Shown piece by piece: positions 27,314 through 36,490 of a DNA stretch of 64,000 bases. The notes beneath the pieces were generated by a model that was not told the origin of the DNA, searched no databases, and saw nothing but the letters and a program-made list of their open reading frames with translations. The stretch is from contig JAGAFR010000037.1 in the NCBI GenBank assembly GCA_017612555.1, forward strand, positions 1 through 64,000, read 5' to 3'. This DNA comes from Lachnospiraceae bacterium (GTDB lineage: Bacteria; Bacillota; Clostridia; Lachnospirales; Lachnospiraceae). Both the position numbers and the translations under genes were made by a program. Position 1 is the first letter of the stretch. Each line of letters starts with the position of its first letter.

Positions 27314-28981
27314 TCAAAAATCAGCTTTAAGTACCGCGCCTTTATCTCCGCTTGTTACAAGCTTTTCATATCTTGCAAGATAACCCGTCTTAACCTTGGG
27401 CTCACGGGGTCTCCACTTTGATCTTCTCTCATTCATCTCTTCTTCCGATACTTTGACATTAAGTGATACACCCGGGATATCAACGCATATGATATCTCCT
27501 TCTTCGATAAGAGCGATAGGTCCGCCAACCGCCGCTTCGGGAGATACATGACCTATTGATGCACCACGGCTGGCACCCGAGAAGCGTCCGTCCGTAATAA
27601 GAGCAACGCTTTCACCAAGGCCCATACCTGCGATCGCTGATGTGGGATTGAGCATCTCTCGCATACCGGGACCGCCCTTTGGTCCTTCATATCTGATAAC
27701 GACCACATCTCCGGGATTGATCTTGCCTCCTTTGATCGCTGCGATAGCATCTTCTTCGCAGTCAAATACACGTGCAGGTCCTTCATGAACGAGCATAGAC
27801 TCTGCAACCGCAGATCTCTTTACAACGGATCCGTCGGGAGCAATATTACCCGTAAGGACAGCCAGTCCGCCCGTCTTGGAATACGGCTCTTCCATTGTTT
27901 TAATAACACTTGTATCTTTATTGACACATCCGACAAGGTTTTCACCAAGCGTCCTGCCTGTAACGGTCATGCAGTCTGTATTGAGAAGTCCGGCATCAGC
28001 GAGCTGTTTCATGACAGCGTGTACACCGCCGGCCTCATTCAGATCTTCCATATAGGTAGGTCCGGCAGGAGCCAGATGGCACAGGTTCGGAGTCTTTTCC
28101 GAGATCTCATTGGCCATCGTTATGTCAAAATCAAATCCTATCTCATGTGCTATCGCAGGGATATGAAGCATCGAATTGGTGGAACATCCCAGTGCCATAT
28201 CAACGGTAAGGGCATTTATTATCGATTCTCTTGTAATGATATCCCGCGGGCAGATGTTCTTTTTATACAGTTCCATCACAGCCATTCCGGCATGCTTTGC
28301 AAGTGCGATCCTCTCTGAATATACAGCCGGTATTGTTCCGTTTCCGGCAAGTCCCATTCCCAGCGCTTCTGTAAGACAGTTCATTGAATTGGCGGTATAC
28401 ATTCCCGAACAGGATCCGCATGTGGGACAGACTTTACGTTCGAATTCGCACACTTCCTCGTCGGTCATCTTACCGGCGGCCTGAGCACCTACAGCCTCGA
28501 ACATCGATGACAGGCTTCTCTTTTTGCCCATTACATGACCTGCAAGCATGGGACCACCCGATACAAATACGGTGGGAACATTTATTCTTGCGGCAGCCAT
28601 GAGAAGACCCGGTACGTTCTTATCACAGTTGGGCACCATAACGAGTGCGTCAAACTGATGGGCAAGAGCCATACATTCGGTAGAATCCGCGATAAGATCA
28701 CGGGTCACGAGGGAGTACTTCATTCCGATATGCCCCATGGCTATACCGTCACATACGGCTATAGCGGGAAATACAACCGGAGTGCCTCCGGCCATCGCAA
28801 CACCCTGCTTTACGGCATTTACGATCTTATCAAGGTTCATATGACCCGGAACTATCTCATTATATGAACTGACAATACCGACGAGGGGTCTGTCCATTTC
28901 CTCCTGTGTAAATCCGAGAGCATGGAACAAAGATCTGTGGGGTGCCTGAGCACTTCCCTTTTTTACAGCATCGCTTTTCAT
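27314..28981 (-). CDS. ilvD: Dihydroxy-acid dehydratase
   Basis: Iron-sulfur dehydratase forming 2-keto-isovalerate and 2-keto-3-methylvalerate. The 555-residue length is standard. Cluster and metal-binding signatures are intact: [17 protein letters not shown] (about residue 73), [13 protein letters not shown] (about 118) and [19 protein letters not shown] (about 190). The C-terminal [18 protein letters not shown] motif is also present. The ATG follows AAAGGCG. A 12-bp perfect hairpin lies 26 bp upstream, leaving no room for a separate promoter behind it, so expression likely depends on read-through from yajC. Confidence 0.96.
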   Translation of the reverse strand: MKSDAVKKGSAQAPHRSLFHALGFTQEEMDRPLVGIVSSYNEIVPGHMNLDKIVNAVKQGVAMAGGTPVVFPAIAVCDGIAMGHIGMKYSLVTRDLIADSTECMALAHQFDALVMVPNCDKNVPGLLMAAARINVPTVFVSGGPMLAGHVMGKKRSLSSMFEAVGAQAAGKMTDEEVCEFERKVCPTCGSCSGMYTANSMNCLTEALGMGLAGNGTIPAVYSERIALAKHAGMAVMELYKKNICPRDIITRESIINALTVDMALGCSTNSMLHIPAIAHEIGFDFDITMANEISEKTPNLCHLAPAGPTYMEDLNEAGGVHAVMKQLADAGLLNTDCMTVTGRTLGENLVGCVNKDTSVIKTMEEPYSKTGGLAVLTGNIAPDGSVVKRSAVAESMLVHEGPARVFDCEEDAIAAIKGGKINPGDVVVIRYEGPKGGPGMREMLNPTSAIAGMGLGESVALITDGRFSGASRGASIGHVSPEAAVGGPIALIEEGDIICVDIPGVSLNVKVSEEEMNERRSKWRPREPKVKTGYLARYEKLVTSGDKGAVLKADF

Positions 28982-29006
28982 GATAAACGCCTTTCACTCT
29001 AAAAGA

Positions 29007-29035
29007 TTAAGGATGTCCGAAGAGGACATCCTTAA
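29007..29035 (-). terminator. Perfect 12-bp hairpin between yajC and ilvD (terminator or attenuator)
   Basis: Inverted repeat TTAAGGATGTCC (29007-29018) with a 5-nt loop and its exact complement (29024-29035). In the minus transcript the stem is followed by a short weak U-run (TCTTTTAG). This could partly terminate transcription after yajC and so limit ilvD-ilvB-serC-serA expression. No leader peptide or competing anti-terminator stem is evident in the short spacer. Confidence 0.65.
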
Positions 29036-29053
29036 GTCTATCGTATATAAGGA

Positions 29054-29380
29054 TCATTCCCCGGTTGCAGCATCCTCAGGTTTCTCAACCTGTGTAATAG
29101 CGGATTTCTGCATGGGTATTCGACAGTTCTTATTATTTCCGAATTCCACTATAACGCTGTCTTCCATCACATCTATAACAACGCCGTAGAATCCGCTTGA
29201 CGTAAGGACCGAATCTCCCGGTGCCATTGTCGACAAGAGCGCTTCCATTCTCTTCTGTTCTTTCTTCTGTGGCTTGACCATAAGAAAATAGATCGCAACA
29301 CCGAATAACGCAATATAACAGATCATCAATAATATACTTCCGGTTCCGCCCGAAGCTGCAGTTAACACTACTGAATCCAT
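29054..29380 (-). CDS. yajC: Preprotein translocase subunit YajC
   Basis: Small single-pass membrane protein associated with the Sec-DF complex. The 108-residue protein has a hydrophobic helix at about residues 15-34 (ILLMICYIALFGVAIYFLMVKPQKKEQKR), the family's conserved MVKPQKKEQKR junction, and a short cytoplasmic beta-rich domain with GDSVLTSSGFYGVV. It has its own sigma-A promoter just behind tgt, although tgt and yajC are often neighbours in bacteria. A partially terminating hairpin follows before ilvD. Confidence 0.94.
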   Translation of the reverse strand: MDSVVLTAASGGTGSILLMICYIALFGVAIYFLMVKPQKKEQKRMEALLSTMAPGDSVLTSSGFYGVVIDVMEDSVIVEFGNNKNCRIPMQKSAITQVEKPEDAATGE

Positions 29381-29434
29381 GAACTATCCTCCGTATCTGT
29401 CTTATTGAGAGCCACTGAAATGACTTTGTGATTT

Positions 29435-29463
29435 ATAATACACAACTGTACATTATGTTTCAA
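29435..29463 (-). promoter_or_regulatory. Sigma-A promoter of yajC
   Basis: Minus-strand TTGAAA (29458-29463), 17-bp spacer, TATTAT (29435-29440). It lies in the 90-bp gap between the tgt stop and the yajC start. No tgt terminator hairpin is obvious there. Confidence 0.75.
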
Positions 29464-29470
29464 GGGAAAT

Positions 29471-30601
29471 TTAATTATTCTCTTCCATACCTGCAAGCTT
29501 TGCCTTCTTGTATGACAGAAACTCGCCTTTATCAAGTGCATCCCTGATCTCTTCCATCATCTTATTATAGAAATAAAGATTGTGAAGAACGCACAGTCTC
29601 ATTCCGAGCATTTCTTTAGCCTTGAGAAGATGCCTGATATAAGCCCTTGAATATGTGCGGCATGCAGGGCAGTTACACCCTTCCTCTATCGGCCTGTCAT
29701 CGAGCTCATATTTTGCGTTAAGAAGTCTTACCGTTCCGCTGTTTGTATACAGATGACCGTGGCGGCCGTTCCTTGACGGATATACGCAGTCAAAAAAATC
29801 AACTCCACGCTCAACTCCTTCAAGAATGTCTTTTGGAGTACCGACTCCCATCAGATATGTGGGTTTATTCTGCGGAAGATGCGGTACTACTTCTTCGAGG
29901 ATCTCATACATGACTTCATTGGGCTCACCGACGGCAAGTCCGCCTATGGAATAGCCCGGAAGATCCATATCGGATATCCGCTTCGCATGTTCTATCCTGA
30001 TGTCCGGGAATATCGCACCCTGATTGATACCGAACAGCATCTGATCACGGTTGATCGTATCGCTGAGAGAGTTGAGCCGAGCCATTTCGGTCTTGCACCG
30101 CTCCAGCCATCTCGTAGTCCTGTCTACCGATGCCTGAACATAGGATCTGTCTGCAAGAGACGAAGGACATTCATCAAATGCCATTGCTATCGTGCTTCCC
30201 AGATTCGACTGTATCTGCATGGATTGCTCGGGTCCCATGAATATCTTGCGCCCGTCAACATGAGAATTGAAATATACGCCTTCTTCTTTGATCTTGCGAA
30301 GAGAAGCGAGTGAAAAAACCTGAAATCCGCCTGAATCGGTGAGTATCGGTCTGTCCCAGACCATGAATCTATGCAGTCCTCCGAGCTTTTTTACTATCTC
30401 ATCGCCCGGACGAACATGCAGATGATATGTATTGGACAGCTGTATCTGACATCCGACCTGTTTTAAGTCTTCGGTTGACACAGCACCTTTTATCGCCGCC
30501 ACGGTTCCGACATTCATGAACACAGGTGTCTGTACTGTCCCGTGAACGGTTGTAAACTCACACCTTTTGGCCCTGCCTTCGGTGCATAACAGTCTGTACA
30601 T
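29471..30601 (-). CDS. tgt: tRNA-guanine transglycosylase (queuine tRNA-ribosyltransferase)
   Basis: Exchanges guanine-34 of GUN-anticodon tRNAs for the queuosine precursor preQ1. The 376-residue protein has the catalytic nucleophile region DCVYPSRNGRHGHLYT (about residue 264), the substrate pocket LTDSGGFQVFSL (about 88), and the zinc site CNCPACRTYSRAYIRHLLKAKEML with HNLYFY (about 300-340). The start codon is shared with the end of the M15 peptidase gene (1-bp overlap). This is the last gene of the lactonase-peptidase-tgt unit; no queuosine biosynthesis gene is adjacent. Confidence 0.96.
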   Translation of the reverse strand: MYRLLCTEGRAKRCEFTTVHGTVQTPVFMNVGTVAAIKGAVSTEDLKQVGCQIQLSNTYHLHVRPGDEIVKKLGGLHRFMVWDRPILTDSGGFQVFSLASLRKIKEEGVYFNSHVDGRKIFMGPEQSMQIQSNLGSTIAMAFDECPSSLADRSYVQASVDRTTRWLERCKTEMARLNSLSDTINRDQMLFGINQGAIFPDIRIEHAKRISDMDLPGYSIGGLAVGEPNEVMYEILEEVVPHLPQNKPTYLMGVGTPKDILEGVERGVDFFDCVYPSRNGRHGHLYTNSGTVRLLNAKYELDDRPIEEGCNCPACRTYSRAYIRHLLKAKEMLGMRLCVLHNLYFYNKMMEEIRDALDKGEFLSYKKAKLAGMEENN

Positions 30602-31548
30602 CAGAGACCGCCCTTTAAGTATTCTTCAAGACATACTCCACGCTCTGTTATGTCTTTTGCATACTCTGTTCCGACATAACGGAAATGCCAAGGCTCGTAG
30701 ATTATACCGGTAATATCTTCCTTGCCTTTGGGATATCTCAAAATGAAACCGTAATCCGCGCTGTTGGCCGCAAGCCATTTGCCGGCCTGCGTCTCGCCAA
30801 ATCCGTCATCCATCTCGGTATATGATCCTGTAAGTATATCAAGCGCCAGGCCCAAATGATGCTCACTCGTTCCCGGAACGGTCACGCTCATCGATCCGAC
30901 TTTGTAGCTTTCGAGATAGGTCAGGCCCTGGCCCATGAGCTTGTTTATCTTGTTGTTGAACAGTACCCTCTGCCTGTCGTATGACCTGTAAGCGCTGCAT
31001 ATCATCAGATCTACGCCGTCATCGGACGCTGCATCCATCATTTTGTAAATATCTTCTATAATCCTCTCGTCCACATACATGGAACCGTTTATCTTGGCAA
31101 GATTTACTTCATAATCTTCGGGCACGGGGTTTTGTTTATTAACAAGCATCAGGTGCCAGTCATCCGGATCGATCTTTATTTCTTCGGACTTTTCCTTGTC
31201 CGTCTTATCTTCCGTATCTTCTTTTACATCCTCATCTGCCCAAAGTGCTTCATCATCCAGAGCATCTTCATCTTCGGATGTGTTATTGTTCACACCGTTC
31301 CTGCGAAGCTTGTCAAGGTACTCACGAAGGTCCTCTTTGTCAGCCGCTTTTTCCGTATCAAGAAGAAAATCATCCGCTGACATATGATCGATATCGGTAG
31401 TTGATGCAACACTTCTGATGTTAACGATCCTCTTGTTTGCGTCAGCAGCATCGGTATTGATCGTCGTACACACAAGTACACCTCCCGCAAGGGAAGCGAC
31501 ATATACAAACGTTATTAACCTGTCGATGTAATAAGTAAGCGGTTTCAT
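30601..31548 (-). CDS. Membrane-anchored M15B D,D-carboxypeptidase (VanY-like)
   Basis: Zinc peptidase predicted to trim D-Ala from peptidoglycan stem peptides. The 315-residue protein has an N-terminal membrane anchor or signal (about residues 9-28) and a long, strongly acidic and lysine-containing linker (about 55-125). The catalytic domain follows, with CSAYRSYDRQRVLFN (about 184), the zinc motif SEHHLGLALD (228-237) and EPWH (285-288). All expected metal and catalytic residues are present. It overlaps the lactonase gene by 4 bp. VanY-type housekeeping peptidases are common, and no van ligase or sensor genes are nearby, so this is not evidence of vancomycin resistance. Confidence 0.9.
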   Translation of the reverse strand: MKPLTYYIDRLITFVYVASLAGGVLVCTTINTDAADANKRIVNIRSVASTTDIDHMSADDFLLDTEKAADKEDLREYLDKLRRNGVNNNTSEDEDALDDEALWADEDVKEDTEDKTDKEKSEEIKIDPDDWHLMLVNKQNPVPEDYEVNLAKINGSMYVDERIIEDIYKMMDAASDDGVDLMICSAYRSYDRQRVLFNNKINKLMGQGLTYLESYKVGSMSVTVPGTSEHHLGLALDILTGSYTEMDDGFGETQAGKWLAANSADYGFILRYPKGKEDITGIIYEPWHFRYVGTEYAKDITERGVCLEEYLKGGL

Positions 31549-32624
31549 AGTTTATTTACCAACACACAGTTGCCACTGGGCAGTTTCATGAACGGTCCGT
31601 TAAGCACGATTATATCTTTCTTAAGATCGAGATTAAAAAAGCTCATCGTATCCGATTCATGATTGATGCTGACTATATGCTTGCAGTCCGGGAAAAATGC
31701 AACATCCTTCGGATAATCACCCGAAACCGGAAGGCACAGCCTCTTATCAAGCATTCCCGTCCTGTCATTTACTTTATATATGGTAACGCTGTTGCTTCCC
31801 GCAACAGAAGCCATAAGAAGCTTATGGTCAAAAGAAAACTTCATGGCACACGCAATGCTTCCCGAGGTCTTGTAATCTTCATTAACGGTCGATACAGAGC
31901 CGATCCTCTCGAAGTCGGGCACACCCTTTTCATCTGTATATGAATATATGTCTATCTTACATGCGACCTCATGTATGACATAGGCGAACTTACCGTTCTT
32001 ATGAAACTTGATATATCTGGGTGCACTGTGCTGGTCACAGTGGATCATATCTTTGAACTTAAGCTTACCTGTTTCCGAATCAAATTCATATACCTTGACC
32101 TGATCCATTCCGCTGTCACAGGCACACAGGTATTTATTGTCCCTTGTCATCTTGACGCACGTCACATGGGGCAGGAACGCTCTTTCTATTATGCTTCCGA
32201 GGCCCGAAGAATAGATCTCATCGGTGATAGCCCCAACGGTACCGTCGTCATTGATCTTCAGGACGGTAACCTTCGCATCATGATATCCGGCAACGAACAG
32301 GTATTTATCTTCATAATCCGAAGACAGATAACAGCCCCTCATGCCGTTGATCGAAGCCGTGCCCGTATTGACAAGAGTCCCGTCAGCTTTGATCTTGTAG
32401 CTTTCTACTCCGAGATCCGTTATCGCATACAGGTATTTACCGTTATGAGACAGTGTTATATAAGAAGAATTGGTGATCTTAACCTTATCCTTCTCCGTGA
32501 ACCTGCCTTTCTTCACATCGATATCATAGATATAGATGCCTATCTCGGCGTTCCTTGTATATGTGGACACATACGCAACGAATTTATCCGGTTTTTCTTT
32601 TGTCTTAACAGTTTCCGTGCTCAT
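31545..32624 (-). CDS. Lactonase family beta-propeller protein (6-phosphogluconolactonase-like)
   Basis: Seven-bladed propeller of PF10282, the family containing E. coli Pgl (YbhE). The 359-residue protein has repeated blade motifs such as ITLSHNGKYLYAITD, LSSDYEDKYLFVAGYHDAKVTVLKI, VKMTRDNKYLCACDSGMDQVKVYEF and IKFHKNGKFAYVIHE. It has no signal peptide, so it acts in the cytosol. Whether it hydrolyses 6-phosphogluconolactone cannot be shown from sequence. No Shine-Dalgarno site precedes the only plausible start (ATG at 32624), and a promoter places the transcript start about 2 nt upstream, pointing to leaderless translation. Confidence 0.85.
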   Translation of the reverse strand: MSTETVKTKEKPDKFVAYVSTYTRNAEIGIYIYDIDVKKGRFTEKDKVKITNSSYITLSHNGKYLYAITDLGVESYKIKADGTLVNTGTASINGMRGCYLSSDYEDKYLFVAGYHDAKVTVLKINDDGTVGAITDEIYSSGLGSIIERAFLPHVTCVKMTRDNKYLCACDSGMDQVKVYEFDSETGKLKFKDMIHCDQHSAPRYIKFHKNGKFAYVIHEVACKIDIYSYTDEKGVPDFERIGSVSTVNEDYKTSGSIACAMKFSFDHKLLMASVAGSNSVTIYKVNDRTGMLDKRLCLPVSGDYPKDVAFFPDCKHIVSINHESDTMSFFNLDLKKDIIVLNGPFMKLPSGNCVLVNKL

Positions 32625-32632
32625 ACAGAGTT

Positions 32633-32661
32633 ATTGTCCGCTCTTTGTTCCCAAAAGTCAA
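32633..32661 (-). promoter_or_regulatory. Promoter of the lactonase unit (leaderless)
   Basis: Minus-strand TTGACT (32656-32661), 17-bp spacer, GACAAT (32633-32638). The predicted start falls at about 32626, essentially at the ATG (32622-32624), and no ribosome-binding sequence lies between them. Confidence 0.55.
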
Positions 32662-32738
32662 CCGCTATATATTGAGTTATCGTCATTTTCGGCAACAAAT
32701 ATCCAAATATAATTATTTATTTTCAAAATCATTTGCTG

Positions 32739-32744
32739 TATAAT
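32739..32744 (+). promoter_or_regulatory. -10 box of the potABC promoter
   Basis: A perfect TATAAT lies at 32739-32744, 46 nt before the potA start. The corresponding -35 region (TTTATT, 32716-32721, 17-bp spacer) is weak, which suggests an activator or a modest promoter. The intergenic region is otherwise AT-rich with no clear riboswitch. Confidence 0.55.
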
Positions 32745-32789
32745 TTGCTTTACTGTATGTTCTGACCATCGGTATCGGAGGATATTAAA

Positions 32790-33884
32790 TTGAGCAAAAA
32801 ACTGATCGAACTGAAAAACATCTCCAAATCCTTCGGGGACAATCTGGTTCTTGATGAGCTCAACCTGTATATAAGGGAAAACGAATTCGTAACCCTCCTG
32901 GGACCGTCAGGATGCGGAAAGACGACCATTCTTCGCATAATCGGCGGATTTGAGACTCCCGATATCGGAAATGTGTTCTTTGACGGCGTTGATATCACCA
33001 AGCTTCCTCCGAACCAGAGGCAGCTCAACACAGTTTTTCAGAAGTACGCTCTCTTTACGCACATGACCATCGCGGAAAACATCGCGTTCGGCCTCAAGAT
33101 CAAAAAGAAATCCGATGAGTATATTAAAGAAAAGATAAAATACGCACTTGAGCTTGTTAATCTCCCCGGCTTTGAAGACCGTATGCCCGATTCGCTTTCC
33201 GGCGGACAGCAGCAGCGTATCGCCATTGCGCGTGCCATCGTAAATGAGCCTAAGGTTCTTCTCCTGGATGAGCCGCTCGGAGCACTCGATCTTAAGCTTC
33301 GTCAGGAAATGCAATATGAGCTGATCCGCCTTAAGAACGAACTCGGGATCACATTCATATATGTCACTCACGATCAGGAAGAAGCGCTTACGATGTCCGA
33401 TACGATCGTTGTCATGAACCAGGGATATATCCAGCAGATCGGAACGCCCGAAAGCATATACAATGAGCCTACGAATGCCTTCGTGGCTGATTTTATCGGA
33501 GAAAGCAATATAATCGACGGTATCATGCTGGAGGACAGACTTGTCTCCATCGGCGGACAGAGCTTTAAATGCGTTGATACCGGATTTGAGAAAAATGAAC
33601 CGGTCGATGTGGTGATCCGTCCGGAAGACGTGGAACTGTCCGCTCCCGAACAGGGGCAGACAACCGGGACCGTGACTTCGATCATATTCAAAGGTGTCCA
33701 TTATGAGATCCAGATAGAATCAGCGATCGGCATCAACTTCATGGCTCAGACAACGCAACATTTCCCGGTGGGCGCATATGTTGGCATAAGTGTTATACCC
33801 GATAACTTCCAGATAATGCATAAGCCCCAGTCCGAGGATGAAGAAATACTGAATCCGGATGATATTCCCGCAGGTACGGTATGA
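32790..33884 (+). CDS. potA: Spermidine/putrescine ABC transporter ATP-binding protein PotA
   Basis: ATPase of a polyamine importer. The 364-residue protein contains Walker [18 protein letters not shown] (about residue 36), the Q-loop, the signature [14 protein letters not shown] (about 133), Walker [13 protein letters not shown] (about 154) and H-loop THD, then a C-terminal TOBE domain ([10 protein letters not shown] near 270). The start codon is TTG at 32790, preceded by GGAGG 8 nt away. It overlaps potB by 4 bp. Iron- or thiamine-type CUT1 importers have similar ATPases, but PotB/PotC-like partners support a polyamine role. Confidence 0.9.
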   Translation: MSKKLIELKNISKSFGDNLVLDELNLYIRENEFVTLLGPSGCGKTTILRIIGGFETPDIGNVFFDGVDITKLPPNQRQLNTVFQKYALFTHMTIAENIAFGLKIKKKSDEYIKEKIKYALELVNLPGFEDRMPDSLSGGQQQRIAIARAIVNEPKVLLLDEPLGALDLKLRQEMQYELIRLKNELGITFIYVTHDQEEALTMSDTIVVMNQGYIQQIGTPESIYNEPTNAFVADFIGESNIIDGIMLEDRLVSIGGQSFKCVDTGFEKNEPVDVVIRPEDVELSAPEQGQTTGTVTSIIFKGVHYEIQIESAIGINFMAQTTQHFPVGAYVGISVIPDNFQIMHKPQSEDEEILNPDDIPAGTV

Positions 33885-34702
33885 ATCGAAAAAAAATGCA
33901 GGTAATGTCAATTCCATATGTACTCTGGGTTATAGGATTTACGATCATCCCTCTTATCTTCGTGATCGCCAAAGCCCTTACCGGAGACGAAGGCCTAACC
34001 GCCGGTAATCTGTTTGCCATCTTTGACAGTGTTCATAAGAAGGCTCTCGTTCTGTCTCTTGAACTGGCTTTTATATGTTCGCTCGTATGCATTCTGATAT
34101 CATATCCCGCTGCTCTGATCCTGCGATCATCAAGGCTCGGCGGCAAAAAGATCATGATCTTCATTATGATACTTCCCATGTGGATGAACTTTATATTAAG
34201 GATACTCTCTATTCAGATGCTCATATCCCGTAACGGGATCATCAATAATATACTGGCTCACCTGGGACTTCAACCCATATCGATAATCAACACACCTTTT
34301 GCGATAGTATTGGGAATGGTATACGATTACCTGCCTTATATGCTCCTTCCTGTACTTAACTGCGTTCTGGCCATCCCCAACGATATAATCGAGGCATCAA
34401 AGGATCTGGGTGCGAACAGGATGACGGTTCTTACGAAGATCCTTCTTCCACTTTCCCTGTCCGGTATCGGAAGCGGTATCACAATGGTATTTGTTCCTTC
34501 CATGACGGAATTTGTTATTGCAAACGTACTCGGCGGCGGCAAGATCCAGCTTCTCGGAAACGTTATAGAACAGGAATTTTCGGTAACGATGAACTGGAAT
34601 CTCGGATCGGGTCTTTCCGTAACACTCATGGTATTTGTGCTTCTGTCTACACTTATATTCGGCAGGGATTCATCATCTTCCGACAGCGGGTTAGTCATAT
34701 GA
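33881..34702 (+). CDS. potB: Spermidine/putrescine ABC transporter permease PotB
   Basis: Inner-membrane permease, 273 residues with six predicted helices. The EAA loop, which contacts the ATPase, reads [26 protein letters not shown] (about residues 170-195). Conserved PotB features include the [26 protein letters not shown] helix region ([13 protein letters not shown]). It overlaps potA upstream and potC downstream by 4 bp each (ATGA), giving tight translational coupling. Confidence 0.9.
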   Translation: MNRKKMQVMSIPYVLWVIGFTIIPLIFVIAKALTGDEGLTAGNLFAIFDSVHKKALVLSLELAFICSLVCILISYPAALILRSSRLGGKKIMIFIMILPMWMNFILRILSIQMLISRNGIINNILAHLGLQPISIINTPFAIVLGMVYDYLPYMLLPVLNCVLAIPNDIIEASKDLGANRMTVLTKILLPLSLSGIGSGITMVFVPSMTEFVIANVLGGGKIQLLGNVIEQEFSVTMNWNLGSGLSVTLMVFVLLSTLIFGRDSSSSDSGLVI

Positions 34703-35481
34703 TAAAAAGAGTTCTCGGAAAAATCTATATCGGACTGATACTTCTCTTTTTGTACACACCGATCGTCGTACTTATCGTGCTGAGCTTTAACGGATCGAAA
34801 TCACGTGTCAAATGGGGCGGTTTTTCTCTTAAATGGTACAGAACACTGTTTGATAATTCCGCGATTATGAAAGCGTTCGGCACCACGATAGGGCTTGCTC
34901 TTCTTGCAGCTGCCATCGCAAGCGCCATCGGTCTTATGGCATCCATCGGTATATACGCAATGAAAAAAAGGGATTATAAGATCATGATGTTCTTTACGAA
35001 TATCCCTCTGCTCAATGCGGATATCGTGACCGGTATCGCTCTGATGCTCTGGCTTGTAAGGATCTTTCCCCTTGGATTTATGAGCGTTCTCATATCACAT
35101 ATCACCTTTAACATACCGTATGTTATTTTATGTATCCTTCCAAAGCTTGAGACTATGGATATCCGTCAGTTCGAAGCTGCAAGGGATCTTGGCGCAACAA
35201 GTTCATATGCTTTTACGAAAGTCATCATGCCGGATCTGGCTCCGGGAATTCTTGCCGGTTTTTTCATGGCTGTCACGATGTCCATGGATGATTTTGTGAT
35301 AACATATTTTACAAAAGGTGCCGGCGTCAACACACTTTCAACCCTTATATACGGAGAATTGAAAAAAGGAATAAAACCCGAGATGTATGCACTCTCCACA
35401 GTCTTATTCCTGCTTGTTCTGATCATTCTGATCATTATTAATATTCTGTCAAAAAATCCCTCCGAAAAGGCAAGTGCATAA
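34699..35481 (+). CDS. potC: Spermidine/putrescine ABC transporter permease PotC
   Basis: Second permease of the polyamine importer, 260 residues, six predicted helices. The opening YIGLILLFLYTPIVVLIVLSFN is typical of PotC. The EAA motif is EAARDLGATSSYAFTKVIMPDLAPGI (about 158-184), followed by SMDDFVITYF. In many Firmicutes potD, or a fused substrate-binding domain, follows. Here the protein ends at a normal potC length and the next gene (trpS) is convergent after a single base, so the solute-binding protein must be encoded elsewhere or be missing. Confidence 0.9.
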   Translation: MIKRVLGKIYIGLILLFLYTPIVVLIVLSFNGSKSRVKWGGFSLKWYRTLFDNSAIMKAFGTTIGLALLAAAIASAIGLMASIGIYAMKKRDYKIMMFFTNIPLLNADIVTGIALMLWLVRIFPLGFMSVLISHITFNIPYVILCILPKLETMDIRQFEAARDLGATSSYAFTKVIMPDLAPGILAGFFMAVTMSMDDFVITYFTKGAGVNTLSTLIYGELKKGIKPEMYALSTVLFLLVLIILIIINILSKNPSEKASA

Positions 35482-35482
35482 C

Positions 35483-36490
35483 TTACCTTATCTTTTCGGG
35501 AAATCCCACTTTCTTCTGAACTTTGCGAAGCGTCTTACTTGACGCATACTGCGCCTTCTCTGCGTTTTCTTTTATGATCCTGTCAACATAGTCTTTGTTC
35601 TTGGCAAGATCCGCCACTCTTTCCTGAAGCGGACGAAGCCGCTCAACAACGCTCTCTCCCACTGCCGTCTTGAAATCACCGTAACCCTTTCCGTCAAATT
35701 CGGCAACGGTCTCTTCACGTGTCTTACCCGTGCAGGCTACATATATATCGATGAGGTTACATATTCCCGGCTGCTCCTCTTCGTTATATCTAACCGCTCC
35801 GAGAGAGTCTGTTACGGCACGTTTGAACTTACGCATTATCGTATCAGGATCATCCATAAGATAAATGCTGGCATTGGGATTTTCATCAGATTTACTCATC
35901 TTCTTTGAAGGATCCTGAAGGCTCATTATCTTGGCTCCGACCTTCCCGATATACGGTTCGGGAACGGTAAACACATCGCCGTATATACCGTTAAAGCGCT
36001 GTGCGATATCCCTTGTAAGTTCAAGGTGCTGCATCTGATCTATACCGACCGGCACAACGTCAGCCTGATACAGCAGGATATCCGCAGCCATGAGCACGGG
36101 ATAAGTGAACAGGCCCGCATTTATGTTATCGGCATGCTTTGCCGATTTATCCTTGAACTGCGTCATCCTCGACAGTTCGCCCATATAGGTGAAACAGTTT
36201 AGTATCCATGCAAGTTCCGCATGTCCGGAGACATGCGACTGGAAGTATATGCAGTTCTTCTCGGGATCCAGTCCTGCAGCTATATACAGCATGAGCAGCT
36301 TACGTGCTCTTGCGCGAAGCTCTGCAGGGTCCTGGCGGACGGTTATGGAATGCATATCCACGACCGAGTAAAAGCATTCATATTCATCGGAAAGCTTGAC
36401 CCAGTTCATAAGCGCTCCGAGATAATTCCCCAGAGTAAGATTCCCTGTAGCCTGCATACCTGAAAACAGAACTTTTTTATCGCCTATCAT
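35483..36490 (-). CDS. trpS: Tryptophanyl-tRNA synthetase
   Basis: Class I aminoacyl-tRNA synthetase charging tRNA-Trp, 335 residues. The HIGH-type motif is ATGNLTLGNYLGA (about residues 14-26) and the KMSKS motif appears as KKMSKSDEN (about 199). The substrate segment VPVGIDQMQHLELTRDIA is also intact. Its ATG overlaps the stop of the upstream GH13-like gene by 4 bp, so trpS expression is coupled to that unusual gene. Its 3' end abuts potC with one base between stop codons. Confidence 0.96.
   Translation of the reverse strand: MIGDKKVLFSGMQATGNLTLGNYLGALMNWVKLSDEYECFYSVVDMHSITVRQDPAELRARARKLLMLYIAAGLDPEKNCIYFQSHVSGHAELAWILNCFTYMGELSRMTQFKDKSAKHADNINAGLFTYPVLMAADILLYQADVVPVGIDQMQHLELTRDIAQRFNGIYGDVFTVPEPYIGKVGAKIMSLQDPSKKMSKSDENPNASIYLMDDPDTIMRKFKRAVTDSLGAVRYNEEEQPGICNLIDIYVACTGKTREETVAEFDGKGYGDFKTAVGESVVERLRPLQERVADLAKNKDYVDRIIKENAEKAQYASSKTLRKVQKKVGFPEKIR

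Noticed and set aside
29007..29035. T-box or amino-acid leader riboswitch before ilvD
   Set aside because: The spacer is only 72 bp and holds one simple hairpin; no T-box AGGGTGGNACCGCG-type sequence or leader peptide is present.
30601..31548. Vancomycin-resistance VanY
   Set aside because: The catalytic motifs are those of ordinary M15B carboxypeptidases and no vanHAX or vanRS genes are present.
32907..33701. A 264-aa minus-strand open frame opposite potA
   Set aside because: Antisense to a complete ABC ATPase; no ribosome-binding site or recognisable motif.
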